From assembly GCF_005405305.1 (NCBI RefSeq), contig NZ_BJDU01000003.1:202624-266623 (forward strand): DNA of 64,000 nt, given 5' to 3'. The position numbers and the translations under genes were made by a program. The notes beneath the pieces are model-generated. The model saw nothing but the letters and a program-made list of their open reading frames with translations. It did no database searches and was not told the DNA's origin. The first letter of the stretch is position 1, and every line of letters begins with the position of its first letter. Positions 18,448-27,679 of this stretch are shown one piece after another. This stretch comes from Companilactobacillus formosensis. GTDB lineage: Bacteria; Bacillota; Bacilli; Lactobacillales; Lactobacillaceae.

Positions 18448-19176
18448 ATGTCGATTAATTCTCAAGATACGATTGCAAATAGTGGAGTTAAGATCAATCA
18501 AGATAAAGAACTCTACTCATTCAATCTTGATACTATTTTACTCTATAATTTCGCAAATCCCGCAAAAAAAGGCAAAGTTGTCGATTTATGTGCAGGAAAT
18601 GGAGCGATTGGTTTGTCTTTAACTAGTAAGACGTCCGCTAAAATTTATTTAGTCGAAATTCAAAAACAACTCGCGGATTTGGCTCAACAAAGCATTATAG
18701 ATAACCACTTATCCAATCAAGTGACCTTAGTTAATGATGACTTGAAAAATGTTCAACAGTATATTGTCCATGATACGGTTGATACGGTCGTTTGCAATCC
18801 GCCATATTTTAAGGTGACAGATCAAACTGCAATCAAGGACAATTCAGTTTTAGCTGTTGCGCGTCACGAGTTAAAAGCTGATTTAAAAGACATTTTGTCG
18901 GCTATTAAGATTTTGCTCAAAGAAAATTCTCATGCTTTTTTAGTCTATCGTCCACAACGACTCAGTGATTTATTAGTAACGATGAATGAAGAAAAGCTGC
19001 AGGCTAAGCGTCTAAGATTTGTCAGAACGACTTCTAAAAAAGATGCCAATTTAGTCTTAGTTGATGCTATCAAAACTGTAAAGACTGCATCCTTGAAAGT
19101 GGAACCAGACTTAGTTATTTATGACGAAAATCATCAATTGAGTGAAGAGGCCAATTTAATAATCAATGGAAAGTAA
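18448..19176 (+). CDS. tRNA1(Val) A37 N6-methyltransferase-like protein (YabB/TrmN6 type)
   Basis: At 242 residues this is a class I SAM-dependent methyltransferase. The SAM loop is VVDLCAGNGAIGLSL and the adenine-N6 catalytic motif is NPPYFKV (about residues 115-121). The overall layout matches the YabB/TrmN6 family, whose E. coli member methylates A37 of tRNA-Val. The substrate here is inferred from family only. It overlaps the following GIY-YIG gene by 11 bases, an order common in Firmicutes. Confidence 0.85.
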   Translation: MSINSQDTIANSGVKINQDKELYSFNLDTILLYNFANPAKKGKVVDLCAGNGAIGLSLTSKTSAKIYLVEIQKQLADLAQQSIIDNHLSNQVTLVNDDLKNVQQYIVHDTVDTVVCNPPYFKVTDQTAIKDNSVLAVARHELKADLKDILSAIKILLKENSHAFLVYRPQRLSDLLVTMNEEKLQAKRLRFVRTTSKKDANLVLVDAIKTVKTASLKVEPDLVIYDENHQLSEEANLIINGK

Positions 19177-19447
19177 ATACTATGTTTACATGTTATTGTG
19201 TAGCGACAAGACTTTTTATACAGGAACTAGTAATAATGTAGAAAAACGAGTAAAGACGCATAATGCCGGCAAAGGTGCCAAGTACACGAAAGTCAGACGT
19301 CCAGTGCAACTCATGTATACCGAAGAATTAGCTAATAAATCTGCAGCTTTGAAACGAGAAATTGCGATTAAAAAGCTGACACGTCAACAAAAAGAACAAC
19401 TTTTAAAAAGTCACGGAATAAATTGGCACGACTACTTGATTAAATAG
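19166..19447 (+). CDS. GIY-YIG nuclease-superfamily small protein (UPF0213/YazA type)
   Basis: This 93-residue single-domain protein has YVYMLLCSDKTFYTGTSNN, the GIY-YIG core written as YVY and YTG, then KRVKTHNAGKGAKYTKVRRP and the conserved glutamate in the C-terminal half. YazA-like proteins are widespread, and their substrate is not established. It is coupled to the upstream methyltransferase. The rpsB promoter overlaps its 3' end. Confidence 0.88.
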   Translation: MESKYYVYMLLCSDKTFYTGTSNNVEKRVKTHNAGKGAKYTKVRRPVQLMYTEELANKSAALKREIAIKKLTRQQKEQLLKSHGINWHDYLIK

Positions 19448-19464
19448 TGGTCTTCATTTATAAT
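19436..19464 (+). promoter_or_regulatory. rpsB promoter
   Basis: TTGATT at 19436-19441 and a perfect TATAAT at 19459-19464 are separated by exactly 17 bases. It begins inside the last codons of the GIY-YIG gene. Confidence 0.8.
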
Positions 19465-19486
19465 ATTAAACCGTATTGAATACACA

Positions 19487-19545
19487 CACTTAACGATTCA
19501 GTTGATGGTGCGCGAGTCGCGTTTCAATTGAATAAGACTTAAGTG
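19487..19545 (+). promoter_or_regulatory. structured rpsB leader, candidate ribosomal-protein autoregulatory element
   Basis: A long three-tier hairpin is visible. CACTTAA (19487-19493) pairs with TTAAGTG (19539-19545). ATTCAGTTGA (19496-19505) pairs with TCAATTGAAT (19524-19533), with one G-U. A GC-rich tip includes CGCGAGTCGCG. Its 3' foot merges with a first Shine-Dalgarno-like GGAGG (19545-19549); a second, AGGAGG (19558-19563), serves the ATG at 19572. It has no T-run, so translational control by S2 is the likely reading. Confidence 0.5.
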
Positions 19546-19571
19546 GAGGTAAAAACCAGGAGGAACTTTTT

Positions 19572-20378
19572 ATGTCAGTTATTTCTATGAAACAACTTCT
19601 TGAAGCCGGTGTACATTTCGGTCACCAAACAAGAAGATGGAACCCTAAGATGAAGCCATTTATCTTTACACAAAGAAATGGTATTTACATCATTGATTTA
19701 CAAAAAACAGTACGCATGATCGACGATGCATACAACTATATGAAGGCTGTTGCCGGTGATGATGGAATTTTCCTATTCGTTGGTACAAAGAAACAAGCCC
19801 AAGACGCTGTTGCTGAAGAAGCTACACGTGCCGGTCAATACTACGTTAACCACCGTTGGTTAGGTGGAACTTTGACTAACTGGAACACAATCCAAAAACG
19901 TATCAAGAGATTAAAGGACATCAAGGCAATGGCTGAAGATGGTACTTTTGATCGTCTACCTAAGAAAGAAGTTGCTTTACTACAAAAGCAACAAGCTAAG
20001 CTAGAAAGATTCCTTGGTGGTATCGAAGATATGCCAAGAATCCCAGATGTTATGTTCATTGTTGATCCTCACAAGGAAAACATTGCTGTTAACGAAGCTA
20101 AGAAACTTAACATTCCTATCGTAGCTATGGTTGATACAAACACAGATCCAGATCCTATCGATGTTATCATTCCTTCAAATGATGATGCTATCCGTGCCGT
20201 TAGATTAATCACATCTAAGATGGCTGATGCTATCGTTGAAGGTAAACAAGGTGAAGAAGCTGTTACAGATGCAGACTTTGCTAAGGATGACAACAACGAC
20301 GAAAATTCTGATGCTGCTGATGCAAAATCTATCGAAGATTTAGCACAAGCTAAGAACACAAGCGAAGATAACAAATAA
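19572..20378 (+). CDS. rpsB: 30S ribosomal protein S2
   Basis: S2 is a small-subunit protein needed for S1 binding and initiation. [32 protein letters not shown] is followed by [11 protein letters not shown] and [13 protein letters not shown], all canonical. At 268 residues it is slightly long because of an acidic tail after about residue 225 ([18 protein letters not shown]), seen in other lactobacilli. It precedes tsf, the conserved order. Confidence 0.97.
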   Translation: MSVISMKQLLEAGVHFGHQTRRWNPKMKPFIFTQRNGIYIIDLQKTVRMIDDAYNYMKAVAGDDGIFLFVGTKKQAQDAVAEEATRAGQYYVNHRWLGGTLTNWNTIQKRIKRLKDIKAMAEDGTFDRLPKKEVALLQKQQAKLERFLGGIEDMPRIPDVMFIVDPHKENIAVNEAKKLNIPIVAMVDTNTDPDPIDVIIPSNDDAIRAVRLITSKMADAIVEGKQGEEAVTDADFAKDDNNDENSDAADAKSIEDLAQAKNTSEDNK

Positions 20379-20395
20379 TTAAAATAATAAACGTA

Positions 20396-20428
20396 AAATA
20401 GAGTCATCTGAGTAAGATGGCTTTATTT
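20396..20428 (+). terminator. hairpin between rpsB and tsf (partial terminator)
   Basis: A 14-pair stem with two G-U pairs is formed by 20396-20409 and 20415-20428 around a GAGTA loop. The 3' arm ends in TTTATTT, so it may cut transcription partly and lower tsf relative to rpsB, or protect the 3' end of rpsB RNA. Confidence 0.5.
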
Positions 20429-20448
20429 ATACGACTGGAGGATTACTA

Positions 20449-21324
20449 ATGGCTAAAATTACTGCTGCTCAAGTTAAAGAATTACGTGATAAGACAAGCG
20501 TTGGTATGATGGATGCTAAGAAGGCATTGGTTGCTGCTGACGGTAATATGCAAGAAGCTATCGACAAACTTCGTGAAAAGGGTATTGCTAAGGCTGCCAA
20601 GAAGAGTGGTAACGTTGCTGCTGAAGGTTTGACACATATCGAAATTTCAGGTAACAAAGCTGCTATCATCGAAGTTAACTCAGAAACTGACTTTGTTTCA
20701 TCAAATGATAAGTTTATCAATTTAGTAAATAGTATTGGTAAGGCAATCGTTGAAAATGAACCAAAGACAATGGACGAAGCTTTGCAACTTAAGATGGGTG
20801 ACCAAACAATCAACGAAGCTATCACTGGCTTAACAGCTGTTATCGGTGAAAAGATTTCATTGAGACGTTTCGAAGTTCTTGACAAGACTGACTCACAAGT
20901 ATTCGGTTCATACCTACACAATGGTGGTTTGATCGGTGCTATTGTTACTCTTGAAGGTGCTGATGAAGATACTGCTAAGGACGTTGCTATGCACGTTGCA
21001 GCTATCAACCCTGAATTCATGGACCGTGATCAAGTTCCTGCTGATCGTCTAGAACATGAAAAAGCTATCTTCACTGAAGAAACAAAGGCTGAAGGTAAAC
21101 CTGAAAAAATCATTCCTAGAATCGTTGAAGGTCGTCTAAACAAGTTCTTGTCAGAAATTAGTTTGGCTGATCAAGAATTCGTTAAGGATTCAGACATGAC
21201 AGTTCAACAATTTGTTGAATCAAAGAATGGTAAGTTAGTTTCATTCGTTCGTTACGAAGTTGGCGAAGGTATCGAAAAGAAACAAGAAGACTTTGCTGAA
21301 GAAGTAAAGAACCAAATGAAGTAA
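20449..21324 (+). CDS. tsf: elongation factor Ts
   Basis: EF-Ts exchanges GDP for GTP on EF-Tu. The 291-residue protein begins with a UBA-like domain ([30 protein letters not shown]) and has the core SETDFVSSN that inserts into EF-Tu. ACTGGAGG gives a strong ribosome site. It is followed by a strong terminator, so rpsB-tsf form their own unit. Confidence 0.97.
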   Translation: MAKITAAQVKELRDKTSVGMMDAKKALVAADGNMQEAIDKLREKGIAKAAKKSGNVAAEGLTHIEISGNKAAIIEVNSETDFVSSNDKFINLVNSIGKAIVENEPKTMDEALQLKMGDQTINEAITGLTAVIGEKISLRRFEVLDKTDSQVFGSYLHNGGLIGAIVTLEGADEDTAKDVAMHVAAINPEFMDRDQVPADRLEHEKAIFTEETKAEGKPEKIIPRIVEGRLNKFLSEISLADQEFVKDSDMTVQQFVESKNGKLVSFVRYEVGEGIEKKQEDFAEEVKNQMK

Positions 21325-21340
21325 TTTTTTAACAATTTCG

Positions 21341-21383
21341 AGAAAGGTCGCTTAATTCAATTTGAATTAAACGACCTTTTCTT
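21341..21383 (+). terminator. tsf terminator
   Basis: AGAAAGGTCG and CGACCTTTTCT close a stem extended by TTAATTCAA/TTGAATTAA, with a tight loop and T-rich tail. Confidence 0.85.
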
Positions 21384-21453
21384 TGTATAAAGGGTTGTAT
21401 CCTTGCAATTTTTATTTAAAAATAGTGTTTAGATAAATTTAGTGTTTCTAATA

Positions 21454-21462
21454 TGTTAAAAT
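21454..21462 (+). promoter_or_regulatory. extended -10 promoter of pyrH
   Basis: TGTTAAAAT at 21454-21462 reads as TGn plus TAAAAT. No good -35 is seen 17 bases upstream, as is common for extended -10 promoters. The pyrH start is 30 bases on. Confidence 0.45.
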
Positions 21463-21492
21463 GTTTAATAGCAAAATTAAAGGAGAGTACTT

Positions 21493-22227
21493 ATGCCTAA
21501 TATCAAGTATAAAAGAATTATTTTAAAAGTTTCTGGTGAAGCTTTAGCTGGAGAAAAAGGATTTGGCATTAATCCCCCAGTTATCAAAAAAATCGCTGAA
21601 CAAATCAAAAGTGTTCACGATTTAGGTGTTGAAGTTGCCATTGTTTGTGGTGGTGGAAACATCTGGCGTGGCGAAACTGGTGCTGAAATGGGTATGGATC
21701 GTGCTCAAGCAGATTACATGGGTATGATGGCTACAGTTATGAACGGTCTAGCATTACAAGATGGTTTGGAAAATATCGGTGTCCCAACTCGTGTGCAAAC
21801 TTCAATTGAAATGCGCCAAGTTGCAGAACCATATATCAGAAGAAGAGCCGTTAGACATCTAGAAAAGGGCCGTGTAGTTATTTTTGCCGGTGGAACTGGT
21901 AATCCATACTTCTCAACTGATACTACTTCAGTATTACGTGCTGCTGAAATCGAAGCCGATGTTATTTTGATGGCCAAGAATGATGTTGATGGAGTTTATT
22001 CAGCTGATCCTAAGAAGGATCCAAATGCTAAGAAGTATTCAGAATTGTCACAACTTGATATTATTAATAAGAATCTCGGTGTTATGGATACAACAGCTTC
22101 TTCATTGTCAATGGATAACGATATTCCATTGATTGTCTTCAACTTGAATAAACCTGAAAATATCAAGAAGGTTGTTCAAGGTGAAAATATTGGAACAATT
22201 ATAAAGGGTGGTAATGATGACAAATAA
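21493..22227 (+). CDS. pyrH: uridylate kinase
   Basis: PyrH phosphorylates UMP to UDP and is of the hexameric bacterial type. The 244-residue protein has [26 protein letters not shown] and [13 protein letters not shown], together with the [13 protein letters not shown] loop. AAAGGAGAG provides the ribosome site. It overlaps frr by 11 bases and opens the pyrH-frr-uppS-cdsA-rseP-proS run. Confidence 0.96.
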   Translation: MPNIKYKRIILKVSGEALAGEKGFGINPPVIKKIAEQIKSVHDLGVEVAIVCGGGNIWRGETGAEMGMDRAQADYMGMMATVMNGLALQDGLENIGVPTRVQTSIEMRQVAEPYIRRRAVRHLEKGRVVIFAGGTGNPYFSTDTTSVLRAAEIEADVILMAKNDVDGVYSADPKKDPNAKKYSELSQLDIINKNLGVMDTTASSLSMDNDIPLIVFNLNKPENIKKVVQGENIGTIIKGGNDDK

Positions 22228-22774
22228 AGCTATTACAAAAGCAAAAGAGAATATGTCTAAGTCAGTTGACGTTTTAAGCCGTGAACTAGCTAATATTCGT
22301 GCCGGTAAGGCTAATGCTTCAATTTTGAGTAACGTTAGAGTTATGTATTACGGTACAGAAGTACCATTGAATCAAGTTGCTTCTATCAACATTCCTGAAG
22401 CACGTGTTTTAATGATCACGCCTTATGATAAATCATCACTAGATGACATTGAACATGCTATTAACTCATCAGATTTGGGCTTAAACCCTGCTAATGACGG
22501 TAGTGTCATTCGTTTGGTTATCCCACAACTTACTGGTGAACGTAGACAAGAAATTGCTAAGCAAGTAGGTAAAGAAGCCGAAAGCGGACGTATTGCTGTT
22601 AGAAACGTTCGTCGTGAAGCTATGGATGATTTGAAGAAACAAGAAAAGGATAATGACATTACAGAAGATGAATTGCATGTTTTGGAAAAAGATGTTCAAA
22701 AAGTTACTGATGATGCCATTGCCCAAATGGATAAACTAGCTGCAGATAAGGAAAAGGAAATTACTGAAGGCTAA
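22217..22774 (+). CDS. frr: ribosome recycling factor
   Basis: RRF, with EF-G, splits the post-termination ribosome. The 185-residue protein has the diagnostic [17 protein letters not shown] and [21 protein letters not shown] 22217 is used because AAAGGGTGG (22203-22211) lies at the right distance; ATG 22214 and GTG 22208 are closer in-frame alternatives. It is coupled to pyrH by overlap. Confidence 0.95.
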   Translation: MTNKAITKAKENMSKSVDVLSRELANIRAGKANASILSNVRVMYYGTEVPLNQVASINIPEARVLMITPYDKSSLDDIEHAINSSDLGLNPANDGSVIRLVIPQLTGERRQEIAKQVGKEAESGRIAVRNVRREAMDDLKKQEKDNDITEDELHVLEKDVQKVTDDAIAQMDKLAADKEKEITEG

Positions 22775-22779
22775 TTTAT

Positions 22780-23523
22780 ATGACAGAAGATATTAGGAAG
22801 AGATTAGATCCAGAGGCTTCGATTCCAAAGCATGTAGCAATTATTATGGACGGTAATGGTCGTTGGGCTAAGAGGTTGGGTCAACCAAGAATTGCTGGAC
22901 ATAAAGAAGGTATGAATAATGTCAAAACGATTGCGACTGCTGCCAGTCACTTAGGTGTTAAAGTCTTGAGCCTTTATGCCTTTTCAACTGAAAATTGGAG
23001 TCGTCCTAGCAAAGAGGTCAACTTTTTGATGCGCTTACCGGTTGACTTCTTTGGAACATTTATGCCCGATTTAATCAAAGAAAATATTAAAGTATTGGTA
23101 ACCGGATTTACGGACCATTTGCCTGATAGAACGAGAAAAGTAGTTATGAAAGCAGTTGAGGATACGAAGGATAATACCGGTATGATCCTCAACTTTGCTT
23201 TTAATTATGGTGGTCGTGCCGAAATTGTCCATGCAGCAAAAGGGTTGGCAATCAAGGCTCAGGATGGTTCAATAGATCCAGAAGATATTGACGATGAATT
23301 GTTTTCTAGTCAATTATTAACTAGTCAATTGGGTGAGTTAGCTGACCCAGACTTGTTGATCAGAACTAGTGGCGAAGAGCGAATTTCTAATTTCATGTTA
23401 TGGCAATTAGCCTATTCGGAAATGGTCTTTGATAAAACTCTTTGGCCTGATTATTCGGTTGATAATTTGATTGAGGATATTCAAGAATTCGATAGAAGAG
23501 ATCGTCGTTTTGGTTCGGTCTAG
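22780..23523 (+). CDS. uppS: undecaprenyl diphosphate synthase
   Basis: UppS is a cis-prenyltransferase that makes the C55 lipid carrier for cell-wall synthesis. The 247-residue protein has IIMDGNGRWAKRLGQPRIAGHKEG (Asp and Arg bind pyrophosphate), LYAFSTENWSRP and LIRTSGEERISNF. It lies five bases after frr and before cdsA, the usual order. Confidence 0.96.
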   Translation: MTEDIRKRLDPEASIPKHVAIIMDGNGRWAKRLGQPRIAGHKEGMNNVKTIATAASHLGVKVLSLYAFSTENWSRPSKEVNFLMRLPVDFFGTFMPDLIKENIKVLVTGFTDHLPDRTRKVVMKAVEDTKDNTGMILNFAFNYGGRAEIVHAAKGLAIKAQDGSIDPEDIDDELFSSQLLTSQLGELADPDLLIRTSGEERISNFMLWQLAYSEMVFDKTLWPDYSVDNLIEDIQEFDRRDRRFGSV

Positions 23524-23541
23524 TTAGTTTGGGGGAAAATT

Positions 23542-24336
23542 ATGAAACAACGTGTAATTACTGCCGTTATTGCATTAGCAATTTTTATTCCCATATTGCT
23601 TGCAGGTGGAATTTGGCTAGAAGTTGCAGCAGCAGCGCTAGCAGCAGTCGGTGTATTTGAAGTTTATATCATGCGTAAGAGAATCATCGTTTCGGTTGAC
23701 TTTTTAGTGACGATTTTAGGAACGTTGGCTCTGGTAGTACCAAATGGGTTTTATAGTGGCTGGTTACCAAAGAGTTTCTCACGTCTTGATTTGTTTTATG
23801 TCTTCGCAATTATCTTGTTAGTCATTACAGTTTTGACTAAGAATAAGTTTAATTTTGAAGATGCTGGTGTTTCAGTGGTTTCAATGCTTTATATCGGAAC
23901 AGGATTCCATTATTTAGCAGCTGTTAGAAATTCACAGCCAGGACTAGGTTTGTTGATGTATGCTTTGATCGTTGTTTGGTCAACTGATATTTTTGCTTAT
24001 ACATTTGGTAGAAAAATCGGTAAGCATAAATTATGGCCTGCTATCAGTCCTAATAAGACATGGGAAGGAACAATTGCTGGAATTATTATGGCTTTAGTTC
24101 TTTCTGGTGTTTATATGATTTTTGTCCCACAAGAATATTCCATCACTTCAATGTTGATGATTGCTTTTGTCTTGTCAATTATGGGACAAATGGGCGATTT
24201 GATTGAATCCGCCTATAAGAGATTTTACAAAGTTAAAGATTCAGGAAATATTTTACCAGGACATGGTGGAATCTTGGATCGTTTCGATAGTATGTTGATC
24301 GTACTACCATTGCTACACATTTTTGGTTTAGTTTAA
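23542..24336 (+). CDS. cdsA: phosphatidate cytidylyltransferase
   Basis: CdsA makes CDP-diacylglycerol from phosphatidate and CTP. This 264-residue integral membrane protein has about seven hydrophobic segments. It carries SPNKTWEGTIAG and the C-terminal signature around GDLIESAYKRFYKVKDSGNILPGHGGILDRFDS, with its conserved acidic residues. A GGGGGAA ribosome site precedes the ATG. It stands between uppS and rseP. Confidence 0.95.
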   Translation: MKQRVITAVIALAIFIPILLAGGIWLEVAAAALAAVGVFEVYIMRKRIIVSVDFLVTILGTLALVVPNGFYSGWLPKSFSRLDLFYVFAIILLVITVLTKNKFNFEDAGVSVVSMLYIGTGFHYLAAVRNSQPGLGLLMYALIVVWSTDIFAYTFGRKIGKHKLWPAISPNKTWEGTIAGIIMALVLSGVYMIFVPQEYSITSMLMIAFVLSIMGQMGDLIESAYKRFYKVKDSGNILPGHGGILDRFDSMLIVLPLLHIFGLV

Positions 24337-24356
24337 ATTAGCTCGTGGAGGTTAAA

Positions 24357-25625
24357 ATGACCGCGATAATTACATTTATAATCGTTTTTGGAATTTTAGT
24401 AATTGTTCATGAATTTGGACACTATTACGCTGCAAAGAAATCAGGAATCTTAGTTCGTGAGTTTTCTGTTGGTATGGGGCCGAAAATCGTCGCTTACCGC
24501 AAAAATCATACGACCTATACTTTGAGACTGCTGCCTTTGGGTGGTTATGTCCGCATGGCTGGTGCACAAGAAGATGATTCTGAAATTCAACCAGGAACGA
24601 TGGCATCGTTAGTAATTAATGATGACGATAAAGTAACAAAAATTATAACTTCAAGTAAGGTTTATGATGCAAACGCGGTTCCAGTTCAAATCTCTAAAGC
24701 TGATCTTGTTGATGATTTAGTAATCGAAGGATACGAGAATGGTGATGAAACTGTCACTAAGAAGTATTCGGTTGATCATGATGCAACGATTGTTGAAGAG
24801 GATGGTACGGAAGTGCAAATTGCTCCTCGTGACGTTCAATTGCAATCAGTTTCTGTTTGGAAACGAATGATCACAAACTTTGCTGGTCCATTTAACAATT
24901 TTGTTTTAGCAATCGTGGCTGCAATTATTGCTGCCTTTATGATGGGATCAGTTGGGACTGGCTCTAATCAATTAGGTAGTATTCAAAAAGATTCAGTAGC
25001 TCAAAAAGCTGGTCTAAAGGCCAACGATAAAATTTTAAGTATTAACGGGAAGAAAACTGCTTCTTGGACAGATTTATCAGAGAATATTCAAAATAATCCT
25101 GGTAAAAAATTAACGATGAAAGTTCAATCAGGTAAAAAGGTTGAAACAATCAAAGTAACGCCTAAAACAGTTAAATCTTCAGGTCAAAGTTATGGTTTGA
25201 TCGGTATTATGCAAAAGACCGACTCTTCTGCCATGGCTAAGATCAAATATGGTTTCATTTATAGCTGGAGCACTTCTTTAACAATTTTCCACGCTTTAGG
25301 AAAGATGGTTTCAGGTGGGTTTAGCATTAATCAATTATCTGGTCCGGTAGGAATTTATTCAATGACTTCTAAAGTCGCCTCAACCGGTTTGATCAACATT
25401 ATTTTCTTTACATCAATGCTGTCAATGAATTTAGGAATCGTCAATTTGATTCCAATTCCAGCTTTGGATGGTGGGAAAATTTTGTTAAATATTGTTGAAG
25501 CAATTAGAAGAAAACCAATTCCAGAACAATATGAAAATGTGATTACCTTAATTGGGGTCGGAATCTTAGTTCTATTAATGATTGCCGTAACCTGGAATGA
25601 TATCCAGCGCTTCTTTATAAAATAG
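24357..25625 (+). CDS. rseP: RseP-type site-2 (intramembrane) zinc metalloprotease
   Basis: This membrane protease (RasP/Eep type) cuts anti-sigma factors, signal-peptide remnants and pheromone precursors inside the membrane. The 422-residue protein shows zinc ligands in VHEFGHYYAAKK (first membrane segment) and in IPIPALDGGK near residue 370. A PDZ domain of about 80 residues occupies roughly 200-285. ATG 24357 follows GTGGAGG by six bases; an in-frame GTG at 24345 lies inside the ribosome site. Catalytic residues are intact. Confidence 0.94.
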   Translation: MTAIITFIIVFGILVIVHEFGHYYAAKKSGILVREFSVGMGPKIVAYRKNHTTYTLRLLPLGGYVRMAGAQEDDSEIQPGTMASLVINDDDKVTKIITSSKVYDANAVPVQISKADLVDDLVIEGYENGDETVTKKYSVDHDATIVEEDGTEVQIAPRDVQLQSVSVWKRMITNFAGPFNNFVLAIVAAIIAAFMMGSVGTGSNQLGSIQKDSVAQKAGLKANDKILSINGKKTASWTDLSENIQNNPGKKLTMKVQSGKKVETIKVTPKTVKSSGQSYGLIGIMQKTDSSAMAKIKYGFIYSWSTSLTIFHALGKMVSGGFSINQLSGPVGIYSMTSKVASTGLINIIFFTSMLSMNLGIVNLIPIPALDGGKILLNIVEAIRRKPIPEQYENVITLIGVGILVLLMIAVTWNDIQRFFIK

Positions 25626-25639
25626 GGGGATAAAAGAAC

Positions 25640-27349
25640 TTGAAACAGTCAAAATTATATATTCCAACATTAAAGCAAACTCCTTCAGATGCTGAAGCAA
25701 TCAGTCATCAGTTGATGTTGCGTGCCGGTTATATCAGACAAGTCTCTGCCGGTGTTTATGCTTACTTGCCATTAGCTTGGTCAGTAATTCAAAAAATCGA
25801 GGGACTTATCAGAAAACAAATGAAGGACATCGATGCTGCTGAAATGCGTATGCCAGCTATTTTGCCAGCCGATCTTTGGAAAGAAAGTGGTCGTTACGCA
25901 ACTTATGGTGACAATCTTTTCAAATTCAAAGACCGTCATGATCGTGATTTCATTCTTGGACCTACGCACGAAGAAACTTTCACAAGCATCGTCAAAGAAG
26001 GTTTGAATAGTTACAAGAAGTTGCCAATTGCTATGTATCAAATTCAAATGAAGTATCGTGATGAAGACCGTCCTCGTAATGGTTTGTTGCGTGGCCGTGA
26101 ATTTATCATGCAAGATGCTTATTCATTTACTTCTAACAAAGAACAACTCGATGTTCTTTTCAATCAAATGGAACAAGCTTACCGCAATATCTTTGACGCA
26201 TGCGGCTTGAACTACCGTGTTATTATCGGTGATGCTGGTGCCATGGGTGGTACTGATTCTAAAGAATTTTCTGCCATTGCTGATATCGGTGAAGATACTA
26301 TTGCCTATTCAGATGATTCCGATTACTCAGCTAACCTAGAAATGGCTGCAAGTAAGATGGAAGAAAATCCAGTTGAAGATAAGAAAGAAATGGAAGAAGT
26401 TGACACACCAAACGTTCATACAATCGATGCTTTGGCTCAACTTCTTAAAGTCGACGCTTCAAGAATCATGAAAGCAGTAGCTTACATTGCTGATGAAAAA
26501 CCAGTTATGGTTATGATTCGTGGTGACTATGACGTCAATGATGTTAAATTGAAGAATTATTTGGGTGCTGATTTCTTACGTGAAGCAACTAATGAAGAAG
26601 TAGCTGACGTATTCGGCAGTGTTCCTGGATTTATCGGACCTAAAGGTATCAAAGAAGATGTTAAAGTCTTATATGATAGCTCATTAGTTGGTTTGACAAA
26701 TTTTGTCGTTGGACCTAACAAAGAGGATCGTCACTTTATTAATGCTAACTTTGAAGACATCACTGATGAAATGCCAGAATTTAGAGATTTCCGTGTGATC
26801 AAAGAGGGCGAAACTTCACCAGATGGTCACGGTAAGATTCAATTTACTCGTGGTATTGAAATTGGTCACATCTTTAAACTTGGTACTAAATTCTCTAAAG
26901 CATTAGGTGCTAACTTCTTAGATGAAAATGGTAAATCAAATCCTATCATCATGGGTAGTTACGGTATCGGTGTTTCAAGATTATTGACAGCTATCGTTGA
27001 ACAACACAGCGATGAAAATGGTATTGTTTGGCCTGTAAGTTTGGCACCATACCAAGTTCACGTTGTTCCTATCAAGTACAACAATGACGTTCAAGGCAAA
27101 TTAAGTGACGAAATTGTTGAATTGTTGGAAAATGAAGGCTATGATGTCTTACTTGATGATCGTAAAGAACGTCCTGGTGTTAAGTTTGCTGACTCTGATT
27201 TGATTGGTACACCAATCAGAATTACAGTTGGTAAAAAGGCAGCCGACGAGATTGTTGAACTAAAGCTTAGAAGCACTGGTGAAACAATCGAAGTAAGTAA
27301 GGATGAATTAGTAAATTCAGTAAAAATATTGCTTAAGAATCAGAAATAG
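25640..27349 (+). CDS. proS: prolyl-tRNA synthetase
   Basis: ProS charges tRNA-Pro. At 569 residues it is the bacterial type. The class II core shows [28 protein letters not shown] (motif 2 region begins [15 protein letters not shown]) and [10 protein letters not shown] (motif 3). The YbaK-like editing insertion spans about residues 230-400. A C-terminal anticodon-binding domain follows. TTG 25640 is used because AGGGGGA lies nine bases before it and no ATG fits. It normally precedes polC; here 330 bases intervene. Confidence 0.95.
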   Translation: MKQSKLYIPTLKQTPSDAEAISHQLMLRAGYIRQVSAGVYAYLPLAWSVIQKIEGLIRKQMKDIDAAEMRMPAILPADLWKESGRYATYGDNLFKFKDRHDRDFILGPTHEETFTSIVKEGLNSYKKLPIAMYQIQMKYRDEDRPRNGLLRGREFIMQDAYSFTSNKEQLDVLFNQMEQAYRNIFDACGLNYRVIIGDAGAMGGTDSKEFSAIADIGEDTIAYSDDSDYSANLEMAASKMEENPVEDKKEMEEVDTPNVHTIDALAQLLKVDASRIMKAVAYIADEKPVMVMIRGDYDVNDVKLKNYLGADFLREATNEEVADVFGSVPGFIGPKGIKEDVKVLYDSSLVGLTNFVVGPNKEDRHFINANFEDITDEMPEFRDFRVIKEGETSPDGHGKIQFTRGIEIGHIFKLGTKFSKALGANFLDENGKSNPIIMGSYGIGVSRLLTAIVEQHSDENGIVWPVSLAPYQVHVVPIKYNNDVQGKLSDEIVELLENEGYDVLLDDRKERPGVKFADSDLIGTPIRITVGKKAADEIVELKLRSTGETIEVSKDELVNSVKILLKNQK

Positions 27350-27356
27350 ATTTTTT

Positions 27357-27627
27357 TAGTTAAGTTTGATTAGTGTAATATTCCGTCCTTCATAGCAAAG
27401 AAAATTTGGCTGGAACAATGTGGGCACGACTTGGAGCCTTTGCTAAGCCCAAATACGGGCAAAGTCTTCAAGCTCGACCTTTCACTAGGCAATAAATTGC
27501 CAAGAGAAATTTCACATTTGAGCCAATTTTCTTTGCTATTCCGGACTGGATAGTGGTTCTATTTTTAGCTTCTTAATTATTTGAAACAAAAGATGAACGA
27601 CGGCATAGTTCAGTAACTTAACTTAAG
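27357..27627. repeat. intergenic structured repeat, copy A (between proS and polC)
   Basis: The 330-base gap holds no credible gene. Instead, 27392-27411 pairs with 27521-27539 (19 pairs, one bulge). CAATGTG/CACATTTG continues the stem. Inside are two more hairpins: CTTTGC/GCAAAG with GCCC/GGGC (about 27430-27480) and GGCAAT/ATTGCC (27488-27501). An outer inverted repeat AGTTAAGTT (27358) and AACTTAACT (27616) flanks everything. The bases CGTCCTTC, GCTGGAAC and CCGGACT.GATAGTG.TTCT recur in copy B near 39.8 kb. It could be a MITE-like repeat or a structured RNA. Confidence 0.6.
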
Positions 27628-27641
27628 AAAAATCATAAAAT

Positions 27642-27668
27642 GAGGCTTAGGCCTTTTTTTATTTTTTG
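27642..27668 (+). terminator. short hairpin with T-run before polC
   Basis: AGGC-TTAG-GCCT is followed by T7 A T6, just ahead of the polC start at 27680. The stem is only four or five pairs, so termination would be weak. The same AGGCTTAGGCCT hairpin recurs after apt (63717-63732). Confidence 0.4.
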
Positions 27669-27679
27669 AAGGGTAGAAT

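Noticed and set aside
27350..27679. A small gene between proS and polC
   Set aside because: No frame of useful length with a ribosome site; the interval is dominated by paired arms of the repeat.
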